Below, piece by piece: positions 16,308 through 25,233 of a DNA stretch of 64,000 nt; position 1 is the first letter of the stretch; the number at the start of each line of letters is the position of its first letter. The stretch is from contig DASYHP010000005.1 of assembly GCA_035998495.1 (NCBI GenBank), forward strand, positions 1 through 64,000. The letters are read 5' to 3'. The DNA is from Mesorhizobium_B sp035998495. Lineage in GTDB: Bacteria; Pseudomonadota; Alphaproteobacteria; Rhizobiales; Rhizobiaceae. The position numbers and the translations under genes are program-made. Under the pieces are notes generated by a model. The model was not told the DNA's origin. It did not search any database and worked only from the letters and a program-made list of their open reading frames with translations.

Positions 16308-17518
16308 TGCGTGACGGGCATTGCGGGCCGCCACCCCGTCATACCGCCCACCGGCTCGGCGGCGGACAGAGCAAGTCGCAGCAGGTGGCCACCATGCCTG
16401 GCCTGGAGATCGAGCAGCACGGCTTCCATCTCCAGCGTCACGGCGTTGGCCACCAGCCGCCCGCCCGGCTTGAGCGCCTCCATGACGGCCGGCATGGCGC
16501 CCTCGCCCGAGCCGCCGCCGCCCACGAACACCGCATCGGGCGCGGGCAGATCCCGCAGGGCTTCCGGCGCGCGGCCTTCCACGACCTGCAGCCCTGGCAC
16601 GCCGAGCGCCTCGGCGTTCGCCCTGATGTTCTCCGCCCGATCCGCCCGCGCCTCGATGGCGATTGCCCACAGCGACGGGTCGCCCAACATCCATTCGACC
16701 GCGACCGAGCCGGAACCCGCGCCAACATCCCACAAGAGCTCGCCGGGGCGGGGGGCGAGCGCGGACAGCGTGAGCGCCCGGACGGCGCTCTTGGTGATCT
16801 GGCCGTCGTGCCGGAATGTCTCGTCCGGCAGGCCGGGCGTCAGCGGCAGGGCAAAGCCGCCGCCCGCCACTTCGACCGCGACCAGGTTGAGCGGGTCGAA
16901 GGCTTGGCTCCAATCGCCGTCGGCCGTTTGGCTCGAGACCCGTTCACGCGGGCCGCCCAAGGCCTCCAGCACTGTGACGCGTGACGCGCCGAAGCCATGG
17001 CGCACGAGAAGCGCCGCCACCTCGGCCGGGCCATTTCCGTCGGAGGTGAGGGCGAGCACGCGGCGGCCGGGTCGAAGACAGGGGCGCAGGCGGGAGACGG
17101 GCCGGCCGTGCAGCGACACACAGTTCACCTCAGCCAAGGCCCAGCCGAGTTTCGCCGCCGCCAGGCTGAAGGCGGAGGGGGCGGGCAGGACGAGCATTTC
17201 GGTCGCGGGGATGTGGCGCGCGAGCGTCGCGCCCACTCCCCACAGGAAGGGGTCGCCGGACGCGAGCACCGCGACCGATTTCCCACGCAGGGCGCGCACG
17301 GCGGCAAGCGCGCCGTCGAACGGCTTGGGCCAAGCTTGCGCATGCCCGCGGATCAGCGCGCTCGCCAAACCCAGGTGACGCTCCCCGCCGAACACATGCT
17401 CGGCGTTGCGGAGGGTCTGTTTGGCGCGGTCGCCGAGGCCCGCCACGCCGTCCTCGCCGATGCCGACCACCGTGAGCCAGGGTGCGGTCCCGCTGCCTGG
17501 CTTCAAGGTTTTCGGCAT
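16286..17518 (-). CDS. cobL: precorrin-6Y C5,15-methyltransferase (decarboxylating)
   Basis: A two-domain enzyme that methylates C5 and C15 and removes the C12 acetate carboxyl to give precorrin-8. The N-terminal CbiE-like domain starts WLTVVGIGEDGVAGLG and includes LASGDPFLWGVGATL. The C-terminal CbiT-like domain carries the Rossmann SAM motif DVGAGSGSVAVEW and VFVGGGGSGEG. From ATG 17518 the protein has 410 residues, typical of CobL; ATGs at 17533 and 17563 would add 5 or 15 residues. The last of these would share a CATG with the cobK start. cobK is transcribed away from it on the other strand. Confidence 0.92.
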   Translation of the reverse strand: MPKTLKPGSGTAPWLTVVGIGEDGVAGLGDRAKQTLRNAEHVFGGERHLGLASALIRGHAQAWPKPFDGALAAVRALRGKSVAVLASGDPFLWGVGATLARHIPATEMLVLPAPSAFSLAAAKLGWALAEVNCVSLHGRPVSRLRPCLRPGRRVLALTSDGNGPAEVAALLVRHGFGASRVTVLEALGGPRERVSSQTADGDWSQAFDPLNLVAVEVAGGGFALPLTPGLPDETFRHDGQITKSAVRALTLSALAPRPGELLWDVGAGSGSVAVEWMLGDPSLWAIAIEARADRAENIRANAEALGVPGLQVVEGRAPEALRDLPAPDAVFVGGGGSGEGAMPAVMEALKPGGRLVANAVTLEMEAVLLDLQARHGGHLLRLALSAAEPVGGMTGWRPAMPVTQWAWVKP

Positions 17519-17561
17519 CGCCTCGACCTCCATTTCGGCAGCCGATGCGCTAGAGAGCGGC

Positions 17562-18329
17562 ATGGAACGAAAAATCCTGATCCTGGGCGGCACGGCCGAA
17601 GCGCGCCAACTCGCGGGCCGGCTTGCACGCCGGGTTGGCCTTGATGTCACGCTGTCCCTGGCCGGGCGCACGGTCGCGCCGGTCGAGCAGGGTGTGCCGG
17701 TGCGCGTGGGCGGCTTCGGCGGCGCGGCGGGACTCGCCACCTATCTGCGGGAAAACGGGGTCGCGCTCCTGATCGACGCCACCCACCCTTACGCCGCCCG
17801 CATTTCGGCCAACGCGGTCGAGGCGAGCGACGAGGCCGGCGTGCCGCTTCTCGCTTTGCGCCGCCCGGCCTGGCAGGCGGTGGCGGGCGACCGATGGATC
17901 GAGGCGGACAGCGTCGCCGAGGCCGTGGCGCTGATCGGCCAAGAACCGCGGCGCGTGTTCGCGGCGCTCGGCCGACAGGAGGTCGCGCCGCTCGAAAGGG
18001 CAAAGCAGCATTTCTATCTGGTCCGCAGCGTGGACCCCATCGACCCGCCGCTCGCTCTGCTGTGTGCGGACTACATTCTGGGCCGCGGGCCATTCGACGA
18101 GGCGGCGGAGCGGGCGCTGCTCCTGGCTGACCGCATTGACGCCGTGCTGTGCAAGAACAGCGGCGGGGACGCGAGCTACGGCAAGATCGCCGCCGCCCGC
18201 GCGCTGGGCCTGCCCGTGTTCATGGTGCGCCGGCCCGAACTGCCGGCCGCGCGGACGGCAGAAACGGTCGAGGCGGCGGAACTGGCCGTGGCTCACCTGC
18301 TGCCTCCGGCCGAGAAACGCGGGGAATAG
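17562..18329 (+). CDS. cobK: precorrin-6A reductase
   Basis: Reduces precorrin-6A to precorrin-6B with NADPH. The 255-residue protein begins MERKILILGGTAEARQLAGRL, a nucleotide-binding loop typical of CobK/CbiJ, and contains DATHPYAARIS, LGRQEV and KNSGGDASYGKIAAAR, all family hallmarks. It is on the plus strand between cobJ and cobL, which are both on the minus strand. Its 3' end overlaps cobJ by 37 bp and its start lies only 43 bp from that of cobL, leaving little room for separate promoters outside coding sequence. Confidence 0.93.
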   Translation: MERKILILGGTAEARQLAGRLARRVGLDVTLSLAGRTVAPVEQGVPVRVGGFGGAAGLATYLRENGVALLIDATHPYAARISANAVEASDEAGVPLLALRRPAWQAVAGDRWIEADSVAEAVALIGQEPRRVFAALGRQEVAPLERAKQHFYLVRSVDPIDPPLALLCADYILGRGPFDEAAERALLLADRIDAVLCKNSGGDASYGKIAAARALGLPVFMVRRPELPAARTAETVEAAELAVAHLLPPAEKRGE

Positions 18330-19057
18330 ACAAGCGGCGGTAGGCTTTTCCGCATGACGAGCCGCGTCTCGGGCGAGCCGACGATGACGCAGGTCGCCAT
18401 GTCGGCCATGTCGCCCCTGGCGTCGCGGAGGGGCGCGACCGCCATGCGCTCGTCCGCGCGGCCGGCCGCGCGGCCGAACACGACGGGGGTCTCGCCGGAA
18501 AGCTCCTCGCAGAGGATCTCGAAGGCGCGGCCGAGCTGCCAGGGCCGCGCGCGGCTGATCGGGTTGTAGAAGGCCATGACGAAGCCGGCCTGCGCCGCCA
18601 GCCGCAAGCGGCGCTCGACCAGCTCCCAGGGTTTCAAGTTGTCGGACAGTGAGATGGCGCAGAAGTCATGGCCGAGCGGCGCGCCGGCGCGGGCCGCCAC
18701 CGCCAGCATCGCGGTGACGCCCGGCGCCACGCGAAGGTCGATCTCCCGCCAGGCGTCCGGGCCGTGCTCGATCGCCTCGCACACGGCCGCCGCCATGGCG
18801 AACACGCCGGGGTCGCCCCCCGACACCACCGCGACCGTCTTGCCCTCCGCGGCCAATTCCAGGGCGGCGCGGGCGCGAAAAAGCTCCTCGCGGTTGTCGG
18901 AGGCGTGGCGGCGCTGGCCGGGCCTGAGGCTCAGGCGGTCGAGATAGGGCGCATAGCCCAAAAGATCGGATGCGCCTTCGACGGCCGCACTCGCTTCCGG
19001 CGTGGTCTGCTCCGAGCTGCCGGGGCCCAGCCCCACGACGTGGAGAACGCCGCTCAC
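18293..19057 (-). CDS. cobJ: precorrin-3B C17-methyltransferase
   Basis: Methylates C17 and drives ring contraction of precorrin-3B to precorrin-4. The 254-residue protein begins with GTG and reads VLHVVGLGPGSSEQTTPEA, with ASDLLGYAPYLDRL, VAVVSGGDPGVFAMA and HDFCAISLSDNL, all conserved in CobJ/CbiH. GTG 19057 overlaps the cobI stop (GTGA). The 3' end overlaps convergent cobK by 37 bp. It lies between cobI and, beyond cobK, cobL on the leftward arm. Confidence 0.93.
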   Translation of the reverse strand: MSGVLHVVGLGPGSSEQTTPEASAAVEGASDLLGYAPYLDRLSLRPGQRRHASDNREELFRARAALELAAEGKTVAVVSGGDPGVFAMAAAVCEAIEHGPDAWREIDLRVAPGVTAMLAVAARAGAPLGHDFCAISLSDNLKPWELVERRLRLAAQAGFVMAFYNPISRARPWQLGRAFEILCEELSGETPVVFGRAAGRADERMAVAPLRDARGDMADMATCVIVGSPETRLVMRKSLPPLVYSPRFSAGGSR

Positions 19058-19809
19058 GAAAGCTCTCCGGGCGCCGCCTCGGTGGAGAGGGTCTGCCAGC
19101 CCGGCACGAGCACGATGGAGAAATAGGGCGCCTTGTCATCGGGCTTATCATGGAGAGGCAGGCAGAAGCCGTTTTCCATGGTGCCGCGCTCGACATAGAC
19201 GGCGCGGTCGAGCCGGCCCGTTTGCTGAAGAGCGCGGCGGATTTTGCCCAGGTTCCGGCCGACCTTCATGATGACGGCGGCCTCGGAACCCTCCAGGCGG
19301 CGGGCGAGTTCGCCTTCCGCCATGGTGCCCGGTAAAATGGTGAGCACGTCGTCGCCCTGCGTGATGGGCAGGCCGGCCTGCGCCCAGCAGCCCGCCATGG
19401 CGGTGACGCCGGGGATCACCTCGGTGGGGAAGCGGTGCGCGAGCCGCACATGCAGGTGCATGTAGGAGCCGTAGAAGAGCGGATCGCCTTCGCTCAACAC
19501 GGCCACGTCGCGGCCCTCGCCGAGGTGGGCGGCCACGGCCTCCGCCGAACGCTCGTAGAAGCCGAGAATCGCCGCCTTGTAGTCGGGGTGGTCCTTGGGC
19601 AGTTCCGTGGTGACGGGATAAAGGAGCGGCAGCTCGACTTGGCCAGGCTTGAGATAGCCGTCCACGATGCGCCGCGCATTGCCGGAATTGCCCTCCTTGG
19701 CGAAGAAGGCCACCACGGGCGCGGTGCTGAGCGCCCGCACCGCCTTGAGGGTGAGGAGTTCGGGGTCGCCCGGCCCCGTGCCCACGCCGATCAGCCTGCC
19801 CGTGCCCAT
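19054..19809 (-). CDS. cobI: precorrin-2 C20-methyltransferase
   Basis: Methylates C20 of precorrin-2 to precorrin-3A with SAM. From ATG 19809 the protein has 251 residues and starts MGTGRLIGVGTGPGDPELLT, with VAVLSEGDPLFYGSYMHLH and the conserved VIPGVTAMAG segment. The open frame extends about 140 codons upstream without conserved sequence, and the upstream cobH gene already ends 8 bp before this ATG, so the short start is preferred. It is part of the cobG-cobH-cobI-cobJ string. Confidence 0.93.
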   Translation of the reverse strand: MGTGRLIGVGTGPGDPELLTLKAVRALSTAPVVAFFAKEGNSGNARRIVDGYLKPGQVELPLLYPVTTELPKDHPDYKAAILGFYERSAEAVAAHLGEGRDVAVLSEGDPLFYGSYMHLHVRLAHRFPTEVIPGVTAMAGCWAQAGLPITQGDDVLTILPGTMAEGELARRLEGSEAAVIMKVGRNLGKIRRALQQTGRLDRAVYVERGTMENGFCLPLHDKPDDKAPYFSIVLVPGWQTLSTEAAPGELS

Positions 19810-19817
19810 ATCCGTCC

Positions 19818-20450
19818 TCACAGGCCCGCTCGGGCGACGGCGTTCACGGCCGCCGCGGTCATGGCGCTGCCGCCCATGCGCCCGCGCACGGTGGCGAAGG
19901 GGATGCCGAGGCTGTCTTCGATCAGCGCCTCCTTGGATTCGGCCGCGCCCACGAAGCCGACGGGCATGCCGATGATGGCGGCGGGTTTCTCCGCGCCATT
20001 CTTCAGGAGGTCCAAGAGGTGGAAGAGCGCGGTCGGCGCGTTGCCGATGGCGACCACGGAATCCCGCATTCTGTCGCCCCAAAGCTCCAGGGCGGCGGCG
20101 GAGCGCGTGTTGCCGATCTTCTCCGCGATTTCCGCCGTTTTCGGGTCGTGCAAGGTGCAGATCACCGCGTTGTGCCGGGGCAGCCGCGCGCGGGTCACGC
20201 CATGTGCCACCATCTCGGCGTCGCAAAGCACGGGCGCGCCGCGCTCCAGCGCTTCACGCGCCGCGCGGGCGAAGCCAGGTGAGAACACGAAATGCTCGAC
20301 CGCCTCGACCTGGCCGCAGGCGTGGATCATGCGGATCGCGACCTCGGCCTCTTGCGCCTCGAAGCGGCTGAGGTCGGCTTCGGCGCGGATGATGGCGAAG
20401 GATTTTTCGTAGATCGCCTGGCCGTCCCGGATGTAGTCGAATGCGGACAC
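19818..20450 (-). CDS. cobH: precorrin-8X methylmutase
   Basis: Moves the C11 methyl group to C12, converting precorrin-8 to hydrogenobyrinic acid. The 210-residue protein starts at GTG 20450 (SAFDYIRDGQAIYEKSFAII) and contains the catalytic-His segment MIHACGQVEAVEHFVFS, CDAEMVAHGVTRARL and GMPVGFVGAAESKEAL, all conserved in CobH. Only one nucleotide separates the cobG stop from this GTG, which supports the non-ATG start. The open frame upstream overlaps cobG and is not coding. Confidence 0.93.
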   Translation of the reverse strand: MSAFDYIRDGQAIYEKSFAIIRAEADLSRFEAQEAEVAIRMIHACGQVEAVEHFVFSPGFARAAREALERGAPVLCDAEMVAHGVTRARLPRHNAVICTLHDPKTAEIAEKIGNTRSAAALELWGDRMRDSVVAIGNAPTALFHLLDLLKNGAEKPAAIIGMPVGFVGAAESKEALIEDSLGIPFATVRGRMGGSAMTAAAVNAVARAGL

Positions 20451-20451
20451 G

Positions 20452-21876
20452 TTACCCTCGCGCGGCCAGCGCCGCTTCTTCCGGCCGTGTTTCGCGCCCG
20501 GCCGGCTCGACCAAGCGCCGGAAAGCGGCGACGGCTTCCCCCCTTGCGACAGCGTGTTGCGGGCCGCCGGGCGAACGCAAGGTGAGCGTCTCGGGCGTTT
20601 CGCCCACGAGTTCCCATGCGCCGGCGGGCGCGCCGCAGCGTTTCGGGCACCCGGAGACGTGGAGCCGCGAGGGCTCATGGTGCGGCAACGCGGCGGCAAG
20701 CTCGACGGCCAGATCCTTCGTGGCCGTCACGCCCGAGGCGCAGGCCGGCGCGCCGGCGCAAGCCGTCACACGGAGGCGCGGGTCGGCGGGATCGGCCACG
20801 AGGCCGAGGGTTTGGGCGGCGCGGCGCAAGGCGGAGATGCCGTTCACGGCAAGGCCCAGCGCCAAGATTCCATGCTGGGGCGCAAGGCGGATTTCCCTCG
20901 CGCCGGCCGCCGAGGCAGCGTCGCAGAAGGCAGCCAACTCGCCCGCGGAAATCTGGCCGAAGGGGAGGGCGAGGCCAAGGGCGGCGGAGCCATCGCGCAA
21001 GGGGAAGAGGCCGGCGGGAGAACTCTCGCTTGTTGCGTCCTCTGGCCCCCTCCACTGCCTTCGGCGGTCCCCCTCCCCCATGAATGGGGGAGGATCCAGG
21101 TCGCGTCGGTCTCGCCGCTGCGGATCCTCCTCTGCGAAGCGGGGGAGGGGGACCACGCGAAGCGTGGTGGAGGGAGCTGAGTCCGTTTCGGATCGCGCTT
21201 CGACAGGGGGAGAAAAGCCCACCAGCGCGCTCAACTCTGCGGGCTCCTCCAGCAAATCCCGCGCCCGTGCTTTCGGCCCCCGCGCGGCGATCGCAAGCAG
21301 CAGGCGCGAGGCGGCGTGGCAGGCCTCGTCTTCCGAGAGGTCGGCCAGCGGCGTGGCGGTGGCGGCCGTGCCGGCGAGCGAAAGTCGCCACAGGACCGCC
21401 TCATCGACGCGAACGGCCTGGAGGCGGATGTCGGCGGACAGCGCGGACGATGTGAGCCGGCCGCCACTGTCCACCACCACCGAGATTTTAGGGCCGAGCC
21501 CGGCGAGCTTGCCTGCGACGGCCGCGGCGAGCTGGGCCGACAGCGGATGCGGGTCGGCGATCTCCTGTTCGTCGAGACCGGCCAGCGAGCCCGTTTCGAC
21601 GGCTAGGCCCGAGCGGAAGGCGAGGCCCAGCCGGTCCAGCTCTTCGGCGAGTCGTCCCGCGCTCGCTTCCGAAAGGCCGCGGACCTGGAGATTGCCGCGC
21701 GACGTGACTTCCAGGACGCCGTTGCCGTGGCGGCGGGCGGCCTCGGCGACGGCGCGGAGCCCGTCAGGCGAAAAGCCGCCCTGCATGGGCGACAGCCGGG
21801 CCAAGAACCCGTCGCCCGTCAGCATGGGTTTCGAAAGCGTGGGGCAGGCGCCCCGGCGGCGATCGTCTGCCGTCAT
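20452..21876 (-). CDS. cobG: precorrin-3B synthase with in-frame repeat insertion
   Basis: An iron-sulfur and oxygen-dependent enzyme that makes precorrin-3B, so its presence marks the aerobic route. It has the sulfite/nitrite-reductase half-domain layout: N-terminal GFLARLSPMQGGFSPDGL, EVTSRGNLQVRGL, then a C-terminal 4Fe-4S site with paired Cys in TACAGAPAC and GCPKRCG. At 474 residues it is longer than usual. About 45 residues between the two halves, rich in Pro, Arg, Asp and Glu (encoded around 21045-21180), look like a translated palindromic repeat rather than protein domain. The ATG overlaps the cobN stop (ATGA). Whether the insertion affects activity is unknown. Confidence 0.92.
   Translation of the reverse strand: MTADDRRRGACPTLSKPMLTGDGFLARLSPMQGGFSPDGLRAVAEAARRHGNGVLEVTSRGNLQVRGLSEASAGRLAEELDRLGLAFRSGLAVETGSLAGLDEQEIADPHPLSAQLAAAVAGKLAGLGPKISVVVDSGGRLTSSALSADIRLQAVRVDEAVLWRLSLAGTAATATPLADLSEDEACHAASRLLLAIAARGPKARARDLLEEPAELSALVGFSPPVEARSETDSAPSTTLRVVPLPRFAEEDPQRRDRRDLDPPPFMGEGDRRRQWRGPEDATSESSPAGLFPLRDGSAALGLALPFGQISAGELAAFCDAASAAGAREIRLAPQHGILALGLAVNGISALRRAAQTLGLVADPADPRLRVTACAGAPACASGVTATKDLAVELAAALPHHEPSRLHVSGCPKRCGAPAGAWELVGETPETLTLRSPGGPQHAVARGEAVAAFRRLVEPAGRETRPEEAALAARG
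21045..21180. repeat. palindromic repeat element inside cobG
   Basis: This stretch has the structure of an intergenic palindromic repeat. Near 21066 there is GGTCCCCCTCCCCC and near 21141 the complement GGGGGAGGGGGACC. An inner GGGGGAGGATCC/GGATCCTCC pair and an outer arm with CCCCCTCCA and TGGAGGGA complete it. Its C/G-run style resembles the element at 35262-35426. It sits in the linker between the two CobG half-domains, contains no stop in the coding frame, and adds roughly 45 codons. Mobile palindromic elements inserted in frame within genes are known from Rickettsia (RPE) and some other alphaproteobacteria. Confidence 0.7.
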
Positions 21877-24800
21877 GCCGCCTGCTCCAGCCCCTGCGCC
21901 TCGGCGATGAGGGCCATCAGATCACCGTCCACCGAATTGCGGAGCGGGTGCCACAGGCCGCGACGCCGCGCGGCGGCGAAGCGCTCGGCGATGGCGCGCG
22001 CGGCGGCAGGGTTCTCGCGCAGCATGAAGGCGCGCACGCGCGGGTTCTCGACATAGGCGGCGTGAACGGCGTCGATTAGATCGGACGGGATGGCGCTCGT
22101 GGTCTCCGCGAACCCGATGAGGCGGTCCACGGTCTCCGCGAACTCGGCGGCCCCGCGCGGCCCGTGCCGCATCTGGCCTTCCACGAAGCGTGGGTTCGTC
22201 GCGCGGGCATGGACGACGCGGGCCAGCGCCTGGGCGAGCGGCCGCGCGCGCGGCCTCTTGGGGTCGGTCGTGTCGAGGGCGATCACATCGGCGTGCCTGC
22301 CCAGCGCGGCGAGGGCCGCGGAAAAACCGCCGATGAAGCTCACATCGGCCGAGCCGTCGAGCAGGTCGCGGGCGGAGTCGTCGCCGACATGGACCAGCAG
22401 GTCGGCCCCTTCCAGCGCCGCCCGGAACGCGCCGGGCGCGGCAAAACCTTCGCCCTCTGGCCCGCCGAAGCCATGCGAGGTGGCGGCGAGGAAGGTTTCT
22501 CCGATCTCCTCGCGCCGCTCCCAGTCGCCGGAGGCCAAGAGCTCCTCGACCCCCGCACCATAGGTTCCAGGCGAGGAGCCGAAGACACGTGGCGGCACGT
22601 GGTTCTCAGCCCGGGACAATTCCGCAAGCGGGTTGTCGCCGGGCGCCTCGTCTCGCGCGGCGATCGCCTTCGCGGCGGCGTCGAGAAGCGCGATCTGGGT
22701 GGGGAACATGTCGCGGAACAGGCCGGAGATGCGGAAGGAAACATCCACGCGCGGCCGGCCCAAGCTCGCAGGCGGCAGCACCTCGACGCCCGACACGCGG
22801 CCGGTGGCGGCATCCCATTGCGGGCGGCAGCCCATCAGCCAGAGCCCTTGCGCGATCTCCTCGCCCCCCGTCCGCAGGCTCGCGCTGCCCCAGAGGTCGA
22901 GCACGAGCGATCGCGGCCAGTCGCCATGGTCCTGGGCGTAGCGGCGCAAGACCTCCTCGGCGGCCATTTTTCCGAGCTCGAAGCCGGTGGGCGTGGGCAG
23001 GTGGCGGGGGTCGGAGGTGAAGAGGTTGCGGCCGGTGGGGAGCACGTCGAGCCGGCCGCGCGCGGGCGCGCCGGACGGTCCCGGCGACACATGCCGCCCG
23101 TCGAGCGCGGCGAGCAGGCCGCCGCGCTCCGCCGCCGCGCTTTGCAGCCGCAGCGGGTCGGTCTCGCCCGACGCGGCGCGGCCGAACACGTGCAGCCCGT
23201 CCTTGATCGCGAAATCCTTGATGTCGCAGAGCCAGGCGTCGATGCGCGCGAGCGCCGTATCCGGATCGTCGGCTCCGTCCACGCCGACTTGTTTGGCGAG
23301 GCCGGTTTCCTGCGCTTTTTCCACGATCAGCTTGGCGAGCCGGTCGCGGCGGCGGCGGTCGAGCCCGTCGGCCTGGGCGTATTCATCGATCAGCCGCTCC
23401 AGCGCCCGTCCGTTCTCGTCGAGCCCGCTTTCCACGAGCGGCGGGGGCAGGTGGCCGATCGTGACGGCGGCAATCCGACGCTTCGCCTGGGCGGCCTCGC
23501 CGGGGTTCGACACGATGAAGGGATAGACCACCGGCAGGCCGCCCGTGACGATCTCGGGGAAGCAGCTTTCGCTCGACGCCACCGTCTTGCCCGGCAGCCA
23601 TTCGAGCGTGCCATGGGCGCCGAGGTGGACAAGCGCGTGGCAGTCCAGCGCTTCGCGCAGCCAGAAGCCGAAGGCGAGAAGCGCGTGGCGGGGAGGGAGC
23701 GTGGGATCGTGATAGTCGGCGCGGCGGTCGGCGTTTTTGCCGCGGTCGGGCGCGAGCGCGACGGTGACGTTGCCGAAGCGAGCGGCGCGGAAGCGGAATG
23801 CGTCGCAATCATTCTCGGCATCAGGAGCGCCCCAGGCCGCCTCGACCTGCTCACGGGCGGCAGAGGGGATACGCGCGAAAAGCTCGCGATAGGACTCAAC
23901 AGAAAGAGCTTCGCTTTCGCGCAGCAAATCAAGAAGCTCGCGCGGCGATTCCGGTATGTCCTCAACACGGTAACCGGCGGCCTTCAAGTCGTGCAGCATC
24001 GTCATCGCGCTTTGCGGCACGTCGAGGCCGACCGCATAGCCCGTGCGTCCGGCGGCAGCGGGATAGTCGGGAAGGAGGATCGCGACCCGGCGCTCGGCGG
24101 GCGGGGTTTGTTGCAGGCGCAGCAATTCTGCGGCGCGGGTCGCGACGGCCTCGATGCGTGACGGCTCGGGCCGGTTGAACTGACCGCGAAAGCTCAAATC
24201 CGGGTCGATCTCGCGTTCGGCCTTGAAGGAGATTGCGCCGGCCAGGACGCGGCCATCGATCTCGGGCAGCACCACATGCATGGCGAGGTCGGCGGGGGCG
24301 AGGCCGCGGCCGTTCTTCTCCCACGCCTCGCGGCGCGTGTTGGCGAGCAGCGCCTGGAGCACAGGCGCGCCCAGCCGGTCGAGCATGGTGCATCCCTCGT
24401 CGTCGGGCGACAAGGCGAAGGCGGTTGTGGCGACGATGAGCGCCGGGTTCAGTCGCTTGAGCGCGTCTTCCACGCGGGCGCAAACCGCGCCATCCTTGAG
24501 GCTGGAGGCGAAAAGCGGCACGGGCGCCATGCCGCGCGCCTTCAGCACTCGGTGCAAAGCATCGATCGGATCGGCGTCGGCGGCGAGCAGCACCGAGCGG
24601 TAGAACAGGATCGGCACGACCGGCGTGCCGGCGGGCAGGCCGGCAAGGACGGCGTCGATCGTCTGGATGCCGTGGTCGGGGTCGTAAAAGCCCATCCGGT
24701 CGAGCGGCGCAGGCGGGGGTGGCGCAGCCTCGGCGCGGCCCGCGTGAAAGGCGAGCCGATCCAGCAGCGCATCCATGTTGGCGAGCCCGCCCTCGCGGAA

Positions 24801-25226
24801 ATAGCCGAGCAGCAGGCGCAGCTCATCGTCGGGCAAGGTGGAAAGGCGGTCGAGCGCAACGTCTTCGTCGCGGCACTCGCCGGGCAGGAGCGCCAGTTTG
24901 ATCCCTCGTTCGCGGGAAAGCTCGGCCAGGCAGTCGCAGCCATAGCGCCACCAGTCATAACCGCCGAGGATGCGGACCAGGATGACCTTGGCCCGAGACG
25001 CCGCCTTGTCGATCCACAGATCGACGGACATGGGATGGCGCAGCTCGGCGAGGCGCGCGAGCCGCAGCGAGGAGTCCGGGCTCCCCTTGGCTGTCCAGGC
25101 CCGGCCGATGGCGGCGAGGTCGCTGTCGGAAAAGGACAGCACGACGATCTCGCCCGGCCGCTGGTCGAGATCGACCGGCTCGACCAAATCGTCGAGCGAG
25201 GCGCTGGAGGTGGCGAGAAGATGCAT
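21873..25226 (-). CDS. cobN: cobaltochelatase, CobN subunit
   Basis: The large subunit of the ATP-dependent aerobic cobaltochelatase, which inserts Co(II) into hydrogenobyrinic acid a,c-diamide and is related to magnesium chelatase BchH. At 1117 residues it is somewhat shorter than many rhizobial CobN proteins. Conserved segments include GGYDWWRYG near residue 90, LVHLGAHGTLEWLPGK in the middle, and SSPGTYGAGVEELLASGDW with FGGPEGEGF in the C-terminal third. The partner chelatase subunits (the AAA+ CobS and the CobT of that complex) are not in the window. It starts 7 bp after cobW, and its end overlaps cobG. Confidence 0.94.
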   Translation of the reverse strand: MHLLATSSASLDDLVEPVDLDQRPGEIVVLSFSDSDLAAIGRAWTAKGSPDSSLRLARLAELRHPMSVDLWIDKAASRAKVILVRILGGYDWWRYGCDCLAELSRERGIKLALLPGECRDEDVALDRLSTLPDDELRLLLGYFREGGLANMDALLDRLAFHAGRAEAAPPPPAPLDRMGFYDPDHGIQTIDAVLAGLPAGTPVVPILFYRSVLLAADADPIDALHRVLKARGMAPVPLFASSLKDGAVCARVEDALKRLNPALIVATTAFALSPDDEGCTMLDRLGAPVLQALLANTRREAWEKNGRGLAPADLAMHVVLPEIDGRVLAGAISFKAEREIDPDLSFRGQFNRPEPSRIEAVATRAAELLRLQQTPPAERRVAILLPDYPAAAGRTGYAVGLDVPQSAMTMLHDLKAAGYRVEDIPESPRELLDLLRESEALSVESYRELFARIPSAAREQVEAAWGAPDAENDCDAFRFRAARFGNVTVALAPDRGKNADRRADYHDPTLPPRHALLAFGFWLREALDCHALVHLGAHGTLEWLPGKTVASSESCFPEIVTGGLPVVYPFIVSNPGEAAQAKRRIAAVTIGHLPPPLVESGLDENGRALERLIDEYAQADGLDRRRRDRLAKLIVEKAQETGLAKQVGVDGADDPDTALARIDAWLCDIKDFAIKDGLHVFGRAASGETDPLRLQSAAAERGGLLAALDGRHVSPGPSGAPARGRLDVLPTGRNLFTSDPRHLPTPTGFELGKMAAEEVLRRYAQDHGDWPRSLVLDLWGSASLRTGGEEIAQGLWLMGCRPQWDAATGRVSGVEVLPPASLGRPRVDVSFRISGLFRDMFPTQIALLDAAAKAIAARDEAPGDNPLAELSRAENHVPPRVFGSSPGTYGAGVEELLASGDWERREEIGETFLAATSHGFGGPEGEGFAAPGAFRAALEGADLLVHVGDDSARDLLDGSADVSFIGGFSAALAALGRHADVIALDTTDPKRPRARPLAQALARVVHARATNPRFVEGQMRHGPRGAAEFAETVDRLIGFAETTSAIPSDLIDAVHAAYVENPRVRAFMLRENPAAARAIAERFAAARRRGLWHPLRNSVDGDLMALIAEAQGLEQAA

Positions 25227-25233
25227 GGAAGCG

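Noticed and set aside
21045..21180. Frameshift or pseudogene in cobG
   Set aside because: The frame is open through the repeat, and both Fe-S Cys pairs downstream are intact.
22164..24161. 665-codon open frame antisense to cobN
   Set aside because: Typical shadow frame in high-GC DNA; cobN on the other strand carries conserved family motifs throughout.
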